DNA from: Rostratula benghalensis
Lineage: Eukaryota; Chordata; Aves; Charadriiformes; Rostratulidae
DNA: 64,000 nucleotides
Assembly: GCA_013399305.1 (NCBI GenBank)
Contig: VXAI01000021.1
Span: 7,654,794 to 7,718,793 of the forward strand
Direction of reading: 5' to 3'
Each line of letters opens with the position of its first letter. Within the stretch, counting starts at the first letter, position 1. The position numbers were made by a program, and so were the translations under genes. The notes under the pieces are model-generated. The model was not told where the DNA came from. It ran no database searches and worked only from the letters and a program-made list of their open reading frames with translations. This document shows, in pieces, positions 14,422-25,948 of this stretch.

Positions 14422-14484
14422 AAGATGTACACACAGAGGCATTAGAAAATAACATTTTGGATGGATGGCCCAGAAAACAATTGC
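14422..14484 (+). other. Candidate cassette exon of PARVA (63 nt, unproven)
   Basis: A pyrimidine-rich stretch (about 14395-14421, ending TGTGGACTTAG) makes a plausible acceptor. A near-consensus donor, TTGC|GTAAGT, begins at 14485. The enclosed 63 bases are exactly 21 codons. In the phase required by PARVA exon 2 (one base carried in, one carried out) the segment has no stop, while both other phases hit a stop (TAG and TAA). Joined to the exon at 20302 it would insert about 21 hydrophilic, acidic residues, including DVHTEALENN and DGWPRKQL, just before the SELQEEG segment and change the junction valine to leucine. No transcript evidence is available here and I do not recognise the peptide. 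It could still be a chance pseudo-exon or belong to an unrelated transcript. Confidence 0.4.
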
Positions 14485-17400
14485 GTAAGTTTGCTTGACT
14501 AAATAATATCATTCTGTAAAAGCTTAAACTAGGACTTTTTGAAAACACTTTTGCCGTTTTTTCTCTTATTCTTTGGCCATCTTAGGTAATTCAGATCTCT
14601 TCTCATGCTTACCAGTACAAGTTCAGAAATACTGCACTGGACTTATATCAGAGTATTGAACTGGATTATGTGGGGGGAAACAGGAATCACACTGAGCCAG
14701 TGAGCTGGTATAACTCAGCCTAAATCCACTGAAATCTGTGTGGATACAGGCATTTGCACTGAAGTTGGCGTTGCAGGCTATCAACTCAGTAAAAGCAGTC
14801 AAGCTGCGCTTGTGCAAAAGTTGTTACAAAAGCAAGCCATCAGGGTCATGAGCATTTATCAGAGATCTGCACTCAGTAAAAGGAATATGAAATAAACCCC
14901 GATTAATTTACATTTGACTCAACTATAATTGAGTGGACATACCTCTCTGTACAAGAGAGTGAAGACATTTCTTATTGAAAATGAGCATTTTTCTAAAGAA
15001 GCTGTAATTTCTGGCTACATGCATAAACGTATGTAGCAAACACCTGCATGTTTGGATGTGGGTGTATGTGCAAGTATCAGTGTTACTCTGGCTGTATGAT
15101 GTCTGCAGTTAGCCCGCCAGGTTGTGCCTGTTCCAGGAAGACGTACCTTAAGATAGAAATGCAGCAGTTAAGGCTACTGTCCACCAGAGTGGTTTGTTGT
15201 ATCAGGTAGTTTGTCCTTTGACTTTTTATAGAAAGCTTAAACTCCTGGAGTCATGTGAATGGCAACAAATTTCAGCTTCCACACCCCACTCCACCCCCTA
15301 ACCACATACAACGTTAAAAATGGTGGAGAAGGCATTGAATGGAAAACCCTTATGGTGACAGAAGAAAGGAAGTTAAAGAACTGCAGAAGTGTGTATATAT
15401 GTATTTATGTAGGTGTACATGCATACATTTAAATCTCCTAATTTTGAAAGATTGTTAGAAGCATCGTGTCACTGTTCTCCAGCACTAGGGCTCGGATATA
15501 CTTAATCACAAACTTTCAGAATCAATCCATTAGTGGTGTAGCTCTTGAGTAGTTTTAGTTTTGTAAGTACGGAATCAATTATATGGAAAGACATGGTTGT
15601 AGCAGAGGAGAGGAGAGACCAGTTAACACTACATCTTGCTGTATTTGTTTTATGATTCTTTGGATAGATACACTAAAATACGCCTAAAGCACAGGGAGTG
15701 CAATGGGTGATGTGGCATTTCTGAGCTCAGTTAAATAATAAGATGTGTTTTATTCAAATCAGAATAACGTCAAGCCCCGAATACTAAATAGGGCAGCAAA
15801 AAGCCTTCAGCACACAAAATAAACAAGTAAAAAACCCAAATGAAACTGTCTAATAAATACAATGTGGAGCAACAGGCTGCATGTACTAGAGGAATTAAGC
15901 CAATTTAAACCTTATGGGCAGTACTCCACTTTCAGATGTGCTTGGCATCCAACAGTTTCAATGGCAGTTGGATGCAAGCATCAAAGGGCAAAGTCTGGCT
16001 CAGAGCACCGGTGTAGATTTGATAGCATAGGTTTATGACCTTGTAATCCTAGAACATCTAAACTAGTAAGAACTCTATCCAGCTTAAAATAGCTGCTGTA
16101 GTTGCTGTTGATGCAAGCTTGTGGGCTCCCCAGCTCTGGGGCCAAATTTGGTGCTGGTATGATTGGAGGAAGTCTGTTGACAGCTGATAGCAGTGGAGTT
16201 GCGCTTGATTACATCATAACAAATTTGGCATGGGGAGCTGAATCAGAAGTCTGAGCAGAAGTGTCCATTCCTTATGCAGAGCTAAAACTGGGACATCCAC
16301 ATTGTTAGCTGATAGAGATTTGTCTGTGCCATATTTAACTGTTGCTTTTAAGGGTCTTGCTTTAGAAGTACGTTCAACTCCCAGTTCTGCTCAGCATGGT
16401 GGCTGTAAAAACACAAAAAGGACTGGATTTTCCTCTCACATTGAGAAGGATAAAGTCCCTAATAATGCCAATATAAGCATCACAAGAACAAGCCCCATGG
16501 TACACAATACACTAGGCTATATCTGGGCCACAGCAGAGAGTGAGAATAGAAAAGTGCTCTTAAGTCTAATTGTTGGGGTCATCCAGTGGCCAAGTATGCC
16601 CGATGTCAAGCAGACAACTCTGGGGGTACTGTCCTTCAGAGGACCTGCCACACTCCCAGGGCAGTGGTCTGACTCTTAACAACAGATGTGGTATAGGTGA
16701 ACTGCTGCAGCTGTGTCCTCTCCTCCCTTCCTGGGTCTTCACGGTGTAAGACTCAGAGTGGAGGTCTTACTGATGCTCCAAGTCATTCCTCAAAGTATTT
16801 AAAGAAACTAGATTATTTTAATTTCAGTTCCTGCAAAAAGTATCCCAAACATATGTACTTTGTTTTCATTAAAATAATAAATTGCTGAAGTGATTTTCTT
16901 TAAAATTAATTAAAAGAAATTAATGAAAAGCAGCTGAAAAATAGATTCCTCTGCTGAAACTGTGGTATGCAAACTCATAACCTCAGTCACATTTTTGTGG
17001 TTCCTCTATAAACACCTAAGTGTGTAACAGTGGTTTGTCATGGAACTTTTTTTGGTGGAAATTCTTAGAAAGTGAGGCTATCCTACATAATACATTTTCT
17101 TTGCCTTTATGGACAACTTGATTTAATGCATGTGTTGTTACCTGCTCCTTTTAGTAGTATTAGTCTGTAGTTAAATCATTTTCAGTATTGAGAAAGAAAT
17201 TAAAAAGATGCTATCAAGCTCAGGGTTTCTCCATCATGTTTTCTGCTTGTAGGGGACAGGAGGGCAGAAGTCTTTATTGTTGGACTAATGCCAGCGTTGG
17301 GCATGGGTTGCACACTGCAGAATGCATTGGCTGAGGAGGAGCTATCCTCTCTGGCAACCTGGATCTATCTGGGATCTTTGGATCATCTGGAAGTGGTGTG

Positions 17401-20301
17401 GGTAGGTTCTGCCCGTAGCCTGGGCAGGTGTGAGAAAATTATGTGATTCAGGTGAGCAACACGGGGGAGCAAAACCACTACTTGTGTATACTTGTGTACA
17501 GCAAAGCAGGACTTGGCCCCTGCTGTACAATAAATATAACACTTGCCATGCATTCTAGAACAGATGAATGTATTAGTTTCTCATGTATATTTAATTTTAC
17601 TTTATTTGCATTTTATATTTCCTCTTCATGCAAAGATAAGATTTGTCTTTTATTTGCTTTCTCTTATTTTCAAAAACTCTGATAATATGTTGAAGGTCAT
17701 GTTATTAAAAGCAGAATGTAGTAGCTGTGCCCATTGGAGGACAAGTATTGGGAGGTTCAGTAGGCCTTGTAAAGAATGTCACAAAACATTCGGCCTTGAA
17801 AGGTTCGCTTGGTCTCCCTGGAGAAGTGTCAGCAAGCTCTGTCAGTGGGTTGCTCCCTGGAGAGAGTAACGAAAAGCTTTCCCCACCATCCTTCATTATG
17901 AGAATGAGCTGAATGCTTCCTCCAGTGTGTTTTTGCCCCAAGCAGAGCATCCAGCCCTACAGGACAGGAGAGCTTAGTGGAGCCAGTTGGCTTGAACAGA
18001 TTTTATTAACTATACTCCCTCTTGGGATTGATGTGAAAAAACATTTTCTGCCTAGGGACCTTTGTGTGGAAGTCCTCTATGAACTAAACATTTCAGAACA
18101 CTTGGAATCTTTCTGTCCACTGACATTTTTATGCCCATAACCATCTTGAACCAACATTAAAAAAAAATAATTAAAAAAATCAAAGAGGTTAATAGAACCA
18201 ACAATGATTTTCTCTAAGGAGTGCTAGCAGTTCAAAAGATTGTCATTAAGTGTAAACAGTTCCTGAGATTCTACATGCTAGACCAAATCCATCTTACTAT
18301 AACTCCTCAGAGCTCAATGGAGTTACATGAGGGATTAATTTGGTCCATTGCTCTCAGCCATCAGTTTTAGAGGATATACAACGATCCAGGGAACTGTTAT
18401 TGTCAACATTATTTTATAACACTGTGGAGCTGCTCAGTATTTGTATTTCACAGATCCACAAGCAGGGCGAGTGTATGGAGTGAAGTTGGTGTTTCAGTAT
18501 CGAAGGCTGTAGATTTTTCAAAGTTGTTTTTTGTACAATTAAAAGTAATAAGCATTCTAACAGCTATTATTGCTATGAGTCTTGCATAGATGCCTGAATA
18601 CAGCTACACAGACTCTTGAAAAGTGCACGGACATTTCATCTGGCAGAGCACAAAACATTTCACAAAGCATAGAAAACACTTGGAAAGTTTTAAGTACTGT
18701 TATCGTACCAACTGACTAATTATCACAGTGTTCATGTGAAACTTAGTTGTAGTTACTGCACACAGGAAGTTAAGGGAGAGAAATAAAACATTTTCCAAAA
18801 GCTAACTTTCAAGACAGTCATGGGGCCAGGATCAAAACAAATGATCTCTACTGTCACTTTCTGCTTTTCTGGACATAAATTGTTTCTGTCATTTTCAGAA
18901 CAAACTGAGGAAAGCTTCAGGTATTAAATCTGAAATGTTAGATGATGAATCTGCATCTGCCCATCAGTTACATATTTTAGTTCATGTCAAAAGCTGTATA
19001 CAGGTGCCTGGATCTTTAGGATGCGTGTAGGATGATTGAATTCAGTTATTTAAGTTTAAACTCCAACTGGAATGGTTGTGCCAACAACCAGTTTTATTTG
19101 AGGTGTGCACACTAGAAAATTAGTGGTCAAAACAGCATTACTTACTTGTCATTCATAAGACAGTGAGCCTCTTTCCTGGTTTGGTAAATCAGGTTTGTGC
19201 TGATTTCTTGGTTAAAAAGCTGATACAAACTTGTCTGATCACCAGCGTGGGTCACCCTCCCTGCACAGTGCTATATATGTTCTTCCATTGCAGTAGGATA
19301 TGTATTGGCTTTTTTGGTTCTATTCTCTTCTGTTATGGAAGCATGCTTGGGCAATGAAGGAAGGGGTTTGTTTTTGCAACCTATGGAAGTTTGGGTCACC
19401 AAGAGGCATGAATGATGTTTCTCTGTACTGTACCAGCTACAGAACCTGCAGAGTACAGAGCTAGCAGCAGGACTGCTTTTACACTTCTCAGATCTCTCTG
19501 CTCTTACATTGTCAGAGCATGTATTTGCAGTGTTAGGGGACTGGCTGGCTAGGAGATTGTGCCTATTTCCTGACAACCGTGCAGCTCCAGTCTATGGGAT
19601 TTTGGTTTACTTCTCCATTTCCATGTCCAGGTTCTTTCTCAACCTGTGTCTGGACTCCACACTAAGGCAGTACTTCTGAAGTTTCATCATCTTACACCTG
19701 TGTCCTGCTGTTGTGGTTTCTGCTAAAGAAAGCCCAAGAACACAGCCCAGAAGCATCCCAGTCTGCTCCAGCTGGTCTCTGGCCTGAACAACAGAGGGAG
19801 CCGCGTGCTGCAACTGCACCTTCAGTCCTCAATAGTTTATCAATCTGGCAGCTCCTGTGTTGGATATAGACCCAGACCCAAGTCATCTCAAGTAGCTAAA
19901 CTTGAAGCATCTCCAGAGCAAGGGTGACATAGCTGAGAGCAATAGTCATTTCCTTCAGCTAGAATGATTCATTAGTGTTAAAATGTCAGGACCATTAGAA
20001 TGCAAGTGAGCTTTTTAAAATTTGAGGACAATAGGCCTAATACTTGAAAAGACTTGAGGAAATTGAATTGATTCCAGTACCATTATCTGTGAAAAACCTA
20101 CTCTTACATGTAAAGGTTTGTTGGCTGGGTCTCCCATTTTTGTTAGTTATATTTTATTGCTGTAATTACACCTAGTGGCACATCTAATGGAGTAATGTTC
20201 GTAAAAAGAAATTAAGACAATTAATGCTACTTTCAACAAGAGTGAAATAGTAAGTAAAATTGAACTGAAATTTGACCAAGCTCTTCTTTTTTATTTCCTA
20301 G

Positions 20302-20391
20302 TATCTGAATTACAGGAAGAAGGAATAAATGCCATTAACTTACCTCTCAGTCCAATTCCATTCGAACTAGACCCTGAGGACACTATGCTAG
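20302..20391 (+). CDS. PARVA: PARVA coding exon 2
   Basis: This 90-nt exon encodes residues about 46-75 (SELQEEGINAINLPLSPIPF, then ELDPEDTML), the segment between the basic N-terminal tail and the first calponin-homology domain. The acceptor is a T-rich tract with TTTCCTAG. The donor is CTAG|GTAATT. The exon starts at phase 1 (TA completes a valine) and leaves a G that joins AG of exon 3 to make glutamate. The isoleucine in EEGIN is, from memory, methionine in mammals. It is followed by a very short intron of 99 bases (20392-20490), whose retention would give a stop after ten codons. Confidence 0.95.
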
Positions 20392-20490
20392 GTAATTCAC
20401 AACAATTTTACATCTCAACATAAAATCTTGATGTAAAATAAAGTGTCATGTCTGTAATAGTTTCTAATATATTTCTTTTAAACCTTCCAG

Positions 20491-20561
20491 AGGAAAATGA
20501 AGTCCGAACAATGGTTGATCCAAATTCAAGAAATGACCCAAAATTACAAGAACTAATGAAG
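20491..20561 (+). CDS. PARVA: PARVA coding exon 3
   Basis: This 71-nt exon encodes residues about 76-99 (EENEVRTMVDPNSRNDPKLQ, then ELMK), leading into the first helix of calponin-homology domain 1. Acceptor AACCTTCCAG, donor AAG|GTAATG. It begins by completing a split glutamate codon and ends on a codon boundary. The asparagine in SRNDP is, from memory, serine in mammals. Confidence 0.95.
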
Positions 20562-21190
20562 GTAATGAAAAGCATATAAACACTTTCAGGAAAGTGAAAC
20601 TATTTTTTTAATACTACCCTTGCCTCTTTCATTTGAATACTTTAAAGTACTATTTAAATATTAATGAAATTAAACCACATAGTGTATACATCACAGTGAA
20701 ATGGGCAGGTCATTTGTTGTAGTAACTTTTTCTAGATATGGCACAGACTCAAGAATTGGGATTAAAATCTTGAGTCCAGATTCTTAGTCCCATCGCACCC
20801 CCAATCTAAGATGACAGGGACTTTCCTAGTAGTCTTTGTTATTCTTGGGGTTGGAATTTTAGAGGAAGCTTCATTAGAATCGACCTCACAATAAAATGTG
20901 AAAATACTACTGAAAGCAGAGGGCAGATTTCACTCCAGAATCTGCCTCAATCTGGTATTTGTCTAGATCTTGTAGTGCATTGACACAGTCACCTTAGAAT
21001 GAGTCCTTCCTAACTCCTTCCTAATGTCTTCCTATTTTCTTCTGATGGCATTTCAGACTAATTGTATTTTGAGTCATTGCAGCTTTAGTATTCTTTCTGC
21101 TAAACATTTTCATCATTGTACAAAATGACATGTGTTTTAAATTGCAAATGAATAGTGTATAATACTGCCAAATTTGTGTTTCCCATATAG
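20562..21190 (+). other. PARVA: PARVA intron 3
   Basis: A 629-base intron between coding exons 3 and 4, AT-rich, with GT...AG ends (GTAATG, CATATAG). No repeat, RNA gene or other exon was recognised in it. Confidence 0.85.
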
Positions 21191-21293
21191 GTATTAATTG
21201 ACTGGATTAATGATGTGTTGGTAGGAGAGAGGATTATTGTGAAAGACTTGGCGGAAGACCTGTATGATGGACAAGTATTGCAGAAATTATTTG
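21191..21293 (+). CDS. PARVA: PARVA coding exon 4 (CH1 domain)
   Basis: This 103-nt exon encodes residues about 100-133 (VLIDWINDVLVGERIIVKDL, then AEDLYDGQVLQKLF). The pattern of a tryptophan-containing helix, then the acidic 'DLYDGQVL' segment, is the start of a calponin-homology domain. Here it is domain 1, an atypical CH domain in parvins. Acceptor CCATATAG, donor TTTG|GTAAGA. It ends with one base of a glutamate codon completed by exon 5. Reading on through the donor gives a spurious longer open frame that runs to 21490, which is intronic. Confidence 0.97.
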
Positions 21294-23209
21294 GTAAGAA
21301 AAAATATATGTGCATGCTGTTGGGGCGCTTTGTCAGTAAGTGGATCACTTGTTCCTACTTAGGAGCCTTGTATCATCTTACATTTATGCCACTAAGTGAT
21401 ATAAAAATAGCATTGCATTATGAGACCCTTGAGCAACCGGCTGTAGGCACAATCCTTACAGCTACAGTGCAATGTGCACTCTGTCCTTGATGAGAACAGC
21501 ATAAAGCCTACCTGGGGTGCTAGGGAGGGAGGGTTCTTGTCTTGGCAACAGTATCCACTCCAGTTTATTATCTGCATATGTGCTGTACAAACTTAACCGT
21601 GTTACAAGTGGAAAGTAAGTTTGAAGGCAAGGGTATTTTCAGTATAGCAGTGGATGTTTTTAATCTCTGCTGGTTCCATACTGTAGTTTGTTCACATTGC
21701 GAAGTTCCTCTGGAAAGTTGGAATTTCTTTCTGATTTGATGTCTGGCTTTTAACGTTGCTGAGGTAATGATACCCAGTGGACTGCAAACTGAGCTTCAGC
21801 TGAGAAACAGATAGAGAAAAGAAACTGCTAATGCAGAGCTGGCGTGTGCTTTTTTAACTGCTGGCTTGGAAGCCATTTTCTTAGTTATTACAGCTCATAA
21901 AATCTCCAGTAAATTTCTTTTCAGTATCTTAAATGAATCTTGAAACATCATGTGAGCACTTCTAATAAAGACTACACAGACTATTCCCTTCTATGAATGT
22001 TTAAGCTATTGAATATATTGTGATGGACTGGATGTGCCCCAGACTGAGCAATTTGATTCTTATGGACAGACCTCCAGTGACTTCACCCAAACCCCAAAAA
22101 ATGCATCAGATACAGCCTGACTCTAAATACGCGTATACTGATACAGCACTTATTGATTTCAGTGGAATCTCTTCCATTACCCTTAATTCTTGTGGGTCAG
22201 GTCTATGCTAATTACAGACTTTGGTCTTACGAGACTATGCACAGACTGAATTCTGCAGAGGTAGAATAAACCCATGGAGACAGCAGTCTCTTAGGCAGGA
22301 TTCGTAGACTGGTAGCCCAGGCTCACTCTCTTTGGGAAGACAGTTGGCTTTGAAGAGAACAATCAGCTCTAACCAACCCTAATGAGATATTCTTTCATAG
22401 AAGTAAACTGATAGGCAACCAAGCATTTTGTTTCTAGTGTTGTTATTGGGGAGTTTTACTACTAATTTTTCTTTGCTTACTATTTAATGGTAAACACTAA
22501 GTCATGTATGTATATTCCTAGCAATCTGTACTATTTATTAACAAACCACTTCATAAAGTAGTTTAAAATGTAACGCAAATTTTGAGTACAGAAAAGGGCT
22601 GTGGTTTCATAGGAAGAAATTGCCCAAGGTTTTAGTTGTTTTCATACCTCCAGAAATACTTGTTCGCATTTCCTTGGGTGTATCCTCTACCTTTATGATT
22701 ATGATGTCACTTCACTTGTATCAGAAATGGGCCAAATAATTTTTTTAAATCTCCTGAGTGTGATAGTGAAGCAAGGAGGTTGAAACTGATTTAACAAATC
22801 TTCTTAAAGTTGTTATGTTTCCTAGATTTGCTGGTCTGCTGTGCAAGTCACTTGCATACAGAATACACTTTATCCAGTAGCAACAGGAGTAATGGGCCTT
22901 ACCTCAGAGTCTGAGGAAGTTGCCTTGCCTAAAATGGGTTGCAGCAAATATTCCTTAGCCAGTAGCGTGCCTTTCATTAGTACTTCATCTTCCCCTTGGC
23001 TATGGGTAAATAAAGGGAAAATGTGAACTATTTCTTTAAGAGTTCAGATGGGAAGGGGAAAGTGGTTCTGGAAGAAAAAACATATAATTTTAAAACTAGG
23101 AAGCCTGATATCTTTTGAATGTACAGCTGGGTGCACAGAATGTGTTTATATCCTTCATGGAGTTAACAGTGTTTTTTCTTCTGTTTTTTTTCTTCTATTA
23201 TCACTTCAG
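21294..23209 (+). other. PARVA: PARVA intron 4
   Basis: About 1.9 kb between coding exons 4 and 5. The donor is GTAAGA and the acceptor is a long T-rich tract ending TTCAG. It contains only unremarkable AT-rich sequence, and the open frames of 60-90 codons in it are not supported by any recognisable protein similarity. Confidence 0.85.
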
Positions 23210-23350
23210 AGAAACTTGAAAGTGAGAAGCTGAATGTTGCTGAAGTTACTCAGTCTGAAATTGCTCAGAAACAGAAGTTACAGACAGTGCTTGAAAAGAT
23301 CAATGAAACCCTTAAGCTCCCTCCAAGAAGCATTAAATGGAACGTTGACT
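23210..23350 (+). CDS. PARVA: PARVA coding exon 5 (CH1 domain)
   Basis: The largest coding exon in the window (141 nt), encoding residues about 134-180 (EKLESEKLNVAEVTQSEIAQ, KQKLQTVLEKINETLKLPPR, SIKWNVD). This is the middle of calponin-homology domain 1, including the 'LQTVLEKIN' helix and the Trp-containing turn. Acceptor CACTTCAG, donor GACT|GTAAGC. The last T joins CT of exon 6 to make serine. An overlapping open frame in another phase (23234-23611) is a shadow. Confidence 0.97.
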
Positions 23351-25832
23351 GTAAGCTCTGTGTTTTCTACGTTGTCCTCATTTGTTGACAGGCAAGAGTT
23401 TATAGCAGCTATCTGGAATTCTGCAATGCCCAATGATAAGGGAAGGCTGAAACCTGGTGTTTATGGTAGGAGCTGCTCTGCAGGGCACTTCCAGATGTGG
23501 TACACTCTGCCCTCTTTACTGGTGCCAACTTCCAGTTTAAATAAACTGTCTTTTCAGAGTTTGTTAAAGTACAGTATTTCTGCTCTCAAATCCATATGCA
23601 TACTAGCTTAGGTTTTCTGTTACTTAATTGGTTTGTTGAAAAGAGCAACTACCTGCATAGATATAGTAGATGAGGAGTAGGACAGTTAGGTCCCAGGGAC
23701 TCTTTACCCATGTAAAATTTGCAACATAGGTACCAATAGATATGTGTCCAGAGGAGAGCTAGTAAGCTGTTGAGGAATCTAGAGAACAGGTCATATGAGG
23801 AGAGGCTGAGGGAACTGGGCACATTTAGTTTGGAGAAAAGGAGGCTGAGGGGGGAGCCATCATTGCCCTCTACAACTACCTGAAAGGAAGCTGTAGAGAG
23901 GTGGGTGTTGGCCTCTTCTCCCAAGTGAATAATGACAGGAACAGAGGAAATGATCTGAAATTGCAGCAGGGGAGGTTTAGACTGGATATTAGGAAGAATT
24001 ACTTTCCTGAAAGAGTGGTCAGGCACTGGAAGAGCCTACCCAGGGAAGTGGTTGGGTCACCATCCCTGGAGGTATTAAAAAACGTGTAGATGTGGCACTT
24101 CAGGGCATGCTCTAGTGGCTGAGATTGTAGGGAGTGGGTTGTGTTTTTGTGTGTGGTTGGACTTGGTGATCTCAGAGGTCCTTTCCAACTGTGGCAATTC
24201 TGTGATTCTGTGAATAATATTTCTGATCATTTAAGGCTACATCTGAACCACTGATACTTGTTACAAAACTCTCATCAAGATTAGGACTGCATCCTTCCAC
24301 TTTATTGTATTAAAAATTAACATAGTAATATCTAACAGAAATGTCTCCAGTGGCTTAACACAAGACATTGTAGCACATATGTGTTGCAGAAAGAACATTA
24401 GCAGCAGCTTCAGAAAATTATACCTCTCAATCTATTTTAAGTTTGGTACCCAGAATCGTTTCACACTGGTGAATACCTTTAGCAGTATATTTCAGTCTAC
24501 CTGTCTTGTCTACCTGTCTTAAGCTGAGCAGTTTTGTATCCCATTTAATTCACAACAAATATATAAGCAGGAAATAGCTTGAGGGAGGAAAAGCGAACAT
24601 GAGGCGTCTCTGACTTTCCACTTCGTGTGGTCCCAGTGAGTTTGCTGTCCCCATTGCTCTCCAGCCTCCCCCCAGGTTTTTTCCATTCTCTGTTATGCAG
24701 CTGGAGGCAGGGTGTTTGGAGTGGTCTGACAATTTAACTTCTAGTTTTAATTTAATGTTTCACATGTGTTTTAGAGCTGAAGTAGAGATAGACAGCAGCA
24801 GCTGGAGCCAGCTGTAGCACACACCGGTGCGAGGCAGACAGACATCTTTTTAGTGTTCTGCTAAAGCACCTCATCCATGACCACTGGCACACCAGCAAAA
24901 TTTGGTGCATTTTATATGAGCGGGTGTTTCCACAGCATAGTTGAGACTTGCATTGGAAGATACTGAGGGAGGATACTTTAGTGAATCAGATCCTGCTTTA
25001 GCAGTGAAGTAAGAAGTAGTTATTAGTTAGTTCAATTGCAACATAAGTGTTCAGAAAACATAAGTACACTGTCGTGTAGTCATCAAAGAGCGATTTGGAA
25101 TGGTACTCTGGGAAAGATTGTAAATGCAAAATCAAAATAGAAGAAGAAGAAAGGCAGTGAATAGGAATTCAAAATTATTTATTTCCGTGCCAATGGTTTG
25201 ATACTTGATTAAGGATTTCCTACAGAATGGCTTTTGATATCTTGTAAGTCATGTTAGTGTTAACTACCCACATGAAACCTGCTGTGAAAAAGCTTCAATA
25301 ACAAGAACTATAATAACTTCATGAGGAATGTTTGAGTCATTGAGTTTAGTAAGTTATTGCTTAAGGCCTCTGCCAAAATAGGCTCGTTTATCATCCTGCA
25401 GACACTGTGACACTTAAAAATGAATAAGTACATGTTATGAGTACAAAAATATCTTTCTGATAGTCCATAAATCCTTATTGAAATAAAGGGAATAAAGGAA
25501 AGGCAAGGAGAATGCAGAGACAGCACTTAAACTGCTGTACATGAAATCTGGCTTTTGGATTAGCTGTAGATTTCCATCCACACAAGCCTATAGCATCCAG
25601 ACGTTTTTGCAAAAAGTAACACTTTGGTGCTGACGCACATCTACTGACCGGGCTGCCTTTGCATGACCCGTTGAGCAGGAGGAGACCAGTAAAGGAGGGA
25701 TGCCTTAAAAGTGCCCCCTGGGTCCAGGTGGCAAGAGGAGAAGAATCCCGTAATCGCTACATGCTAAAAAGTAAAAATATGTGCCCTAGTTATTTTGCAG
25801 TTTGTAACTTGTGCTTTTAATATCTTTTTCAG
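23351..25832 (+). other. PARVA: PARVA intron 5
   Basis: About 2.5 kb between coding exons 5 and 6. It contains the best-preserved mobile element of the window, a CR1 3' end at 23735-24214, starting about 385 bases after the donor. The rest is ordinary AT-rich intron. The acceptor is TCTTTTTCAG. Confidence 0.85.
23735..24214 (+). mobile_element. CR1 LINE, 5'-truncated 3' end
   Basis: About 480 bases read like the CR1 3' region: GTCCAGAGGAGAGC, GAGGAGAGGCTGAGGGAACT, CTCTACAACTACCTGAAAGG, GGGAGGTTTAGACTGGATAT, GAGTGGTCAGGCACTGGAAG, TCACCATCCCTGGAGGT, then GTTGGACTTGGTGATCTCAG. It ends in tandem ATTCTGTG octamers at 24197-24212, the CR1 hallmark in place of a poly-A tail. The body is 5'-truncated, as is usual for this family. 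The open frames inside it are broken remnants. CR1 is the dominant LINE of birds and common in other sauropsids, which is the main clue to the host. The 5' limit is approximate. Confidence 0.93.
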
Positions 25833-25948
25833 CTGTTCATGCTAAAAGTCTCGTAGCAATACTTCATCTTCTGGTTGCGCTATCACAATATTTTCGAGCA
25901 CCAATCAGACTCCCAGATCACGTGTCCATTCAGGTTGTTGTCGTGCAG
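25833..25948 (+). CDS. PARVA: PARVA coding exon 6 (end of CH1)
   Basis: This 116-nt exon encodes residues about 181-219 (SVHAKSLVAILHLLVALSQY, FRAPIRLPDHVSIQVVVVQ), the last helices of calponin-homology domain 1 with the hydrophobic 'VAILHLLVALSQYF' helix, then the start of the inter-domain linker. Acceptor TATCTTTTTCAG, donor GCAG|GTAAGA. It ends on a codon boundary. Confidence 0.97.

Larger units (their letters stand above)
1..20301 (+). other. PARVA: PARVA intron 1, 3' part (inferred)
   Basis: No known coding exon is seen before the first PARVA exon at 20302. That exon starts in the middle of a valine codon (one base supplied by the exon before), so an upstream coding exon must exist. No sequence encoding the basic, proline- and serine-rich alpha-parvin N-terminus and no CpG-rich promoter-like segment is visible, so I place exon 1 upstream of the window. 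The stretch is AT-rich and holds short low-complexity runs, a faint CR1 fragment near 5808, two small tandem duplications (5496-5529 and 13752-13803) and two exon-like segments (6507-6563 and 14422-14484), listed separately. The acceptor at its end is a pyrimidine tract followed by CTAG at 20298-20301. Nothing else is recognised. Confidence 0.75.
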
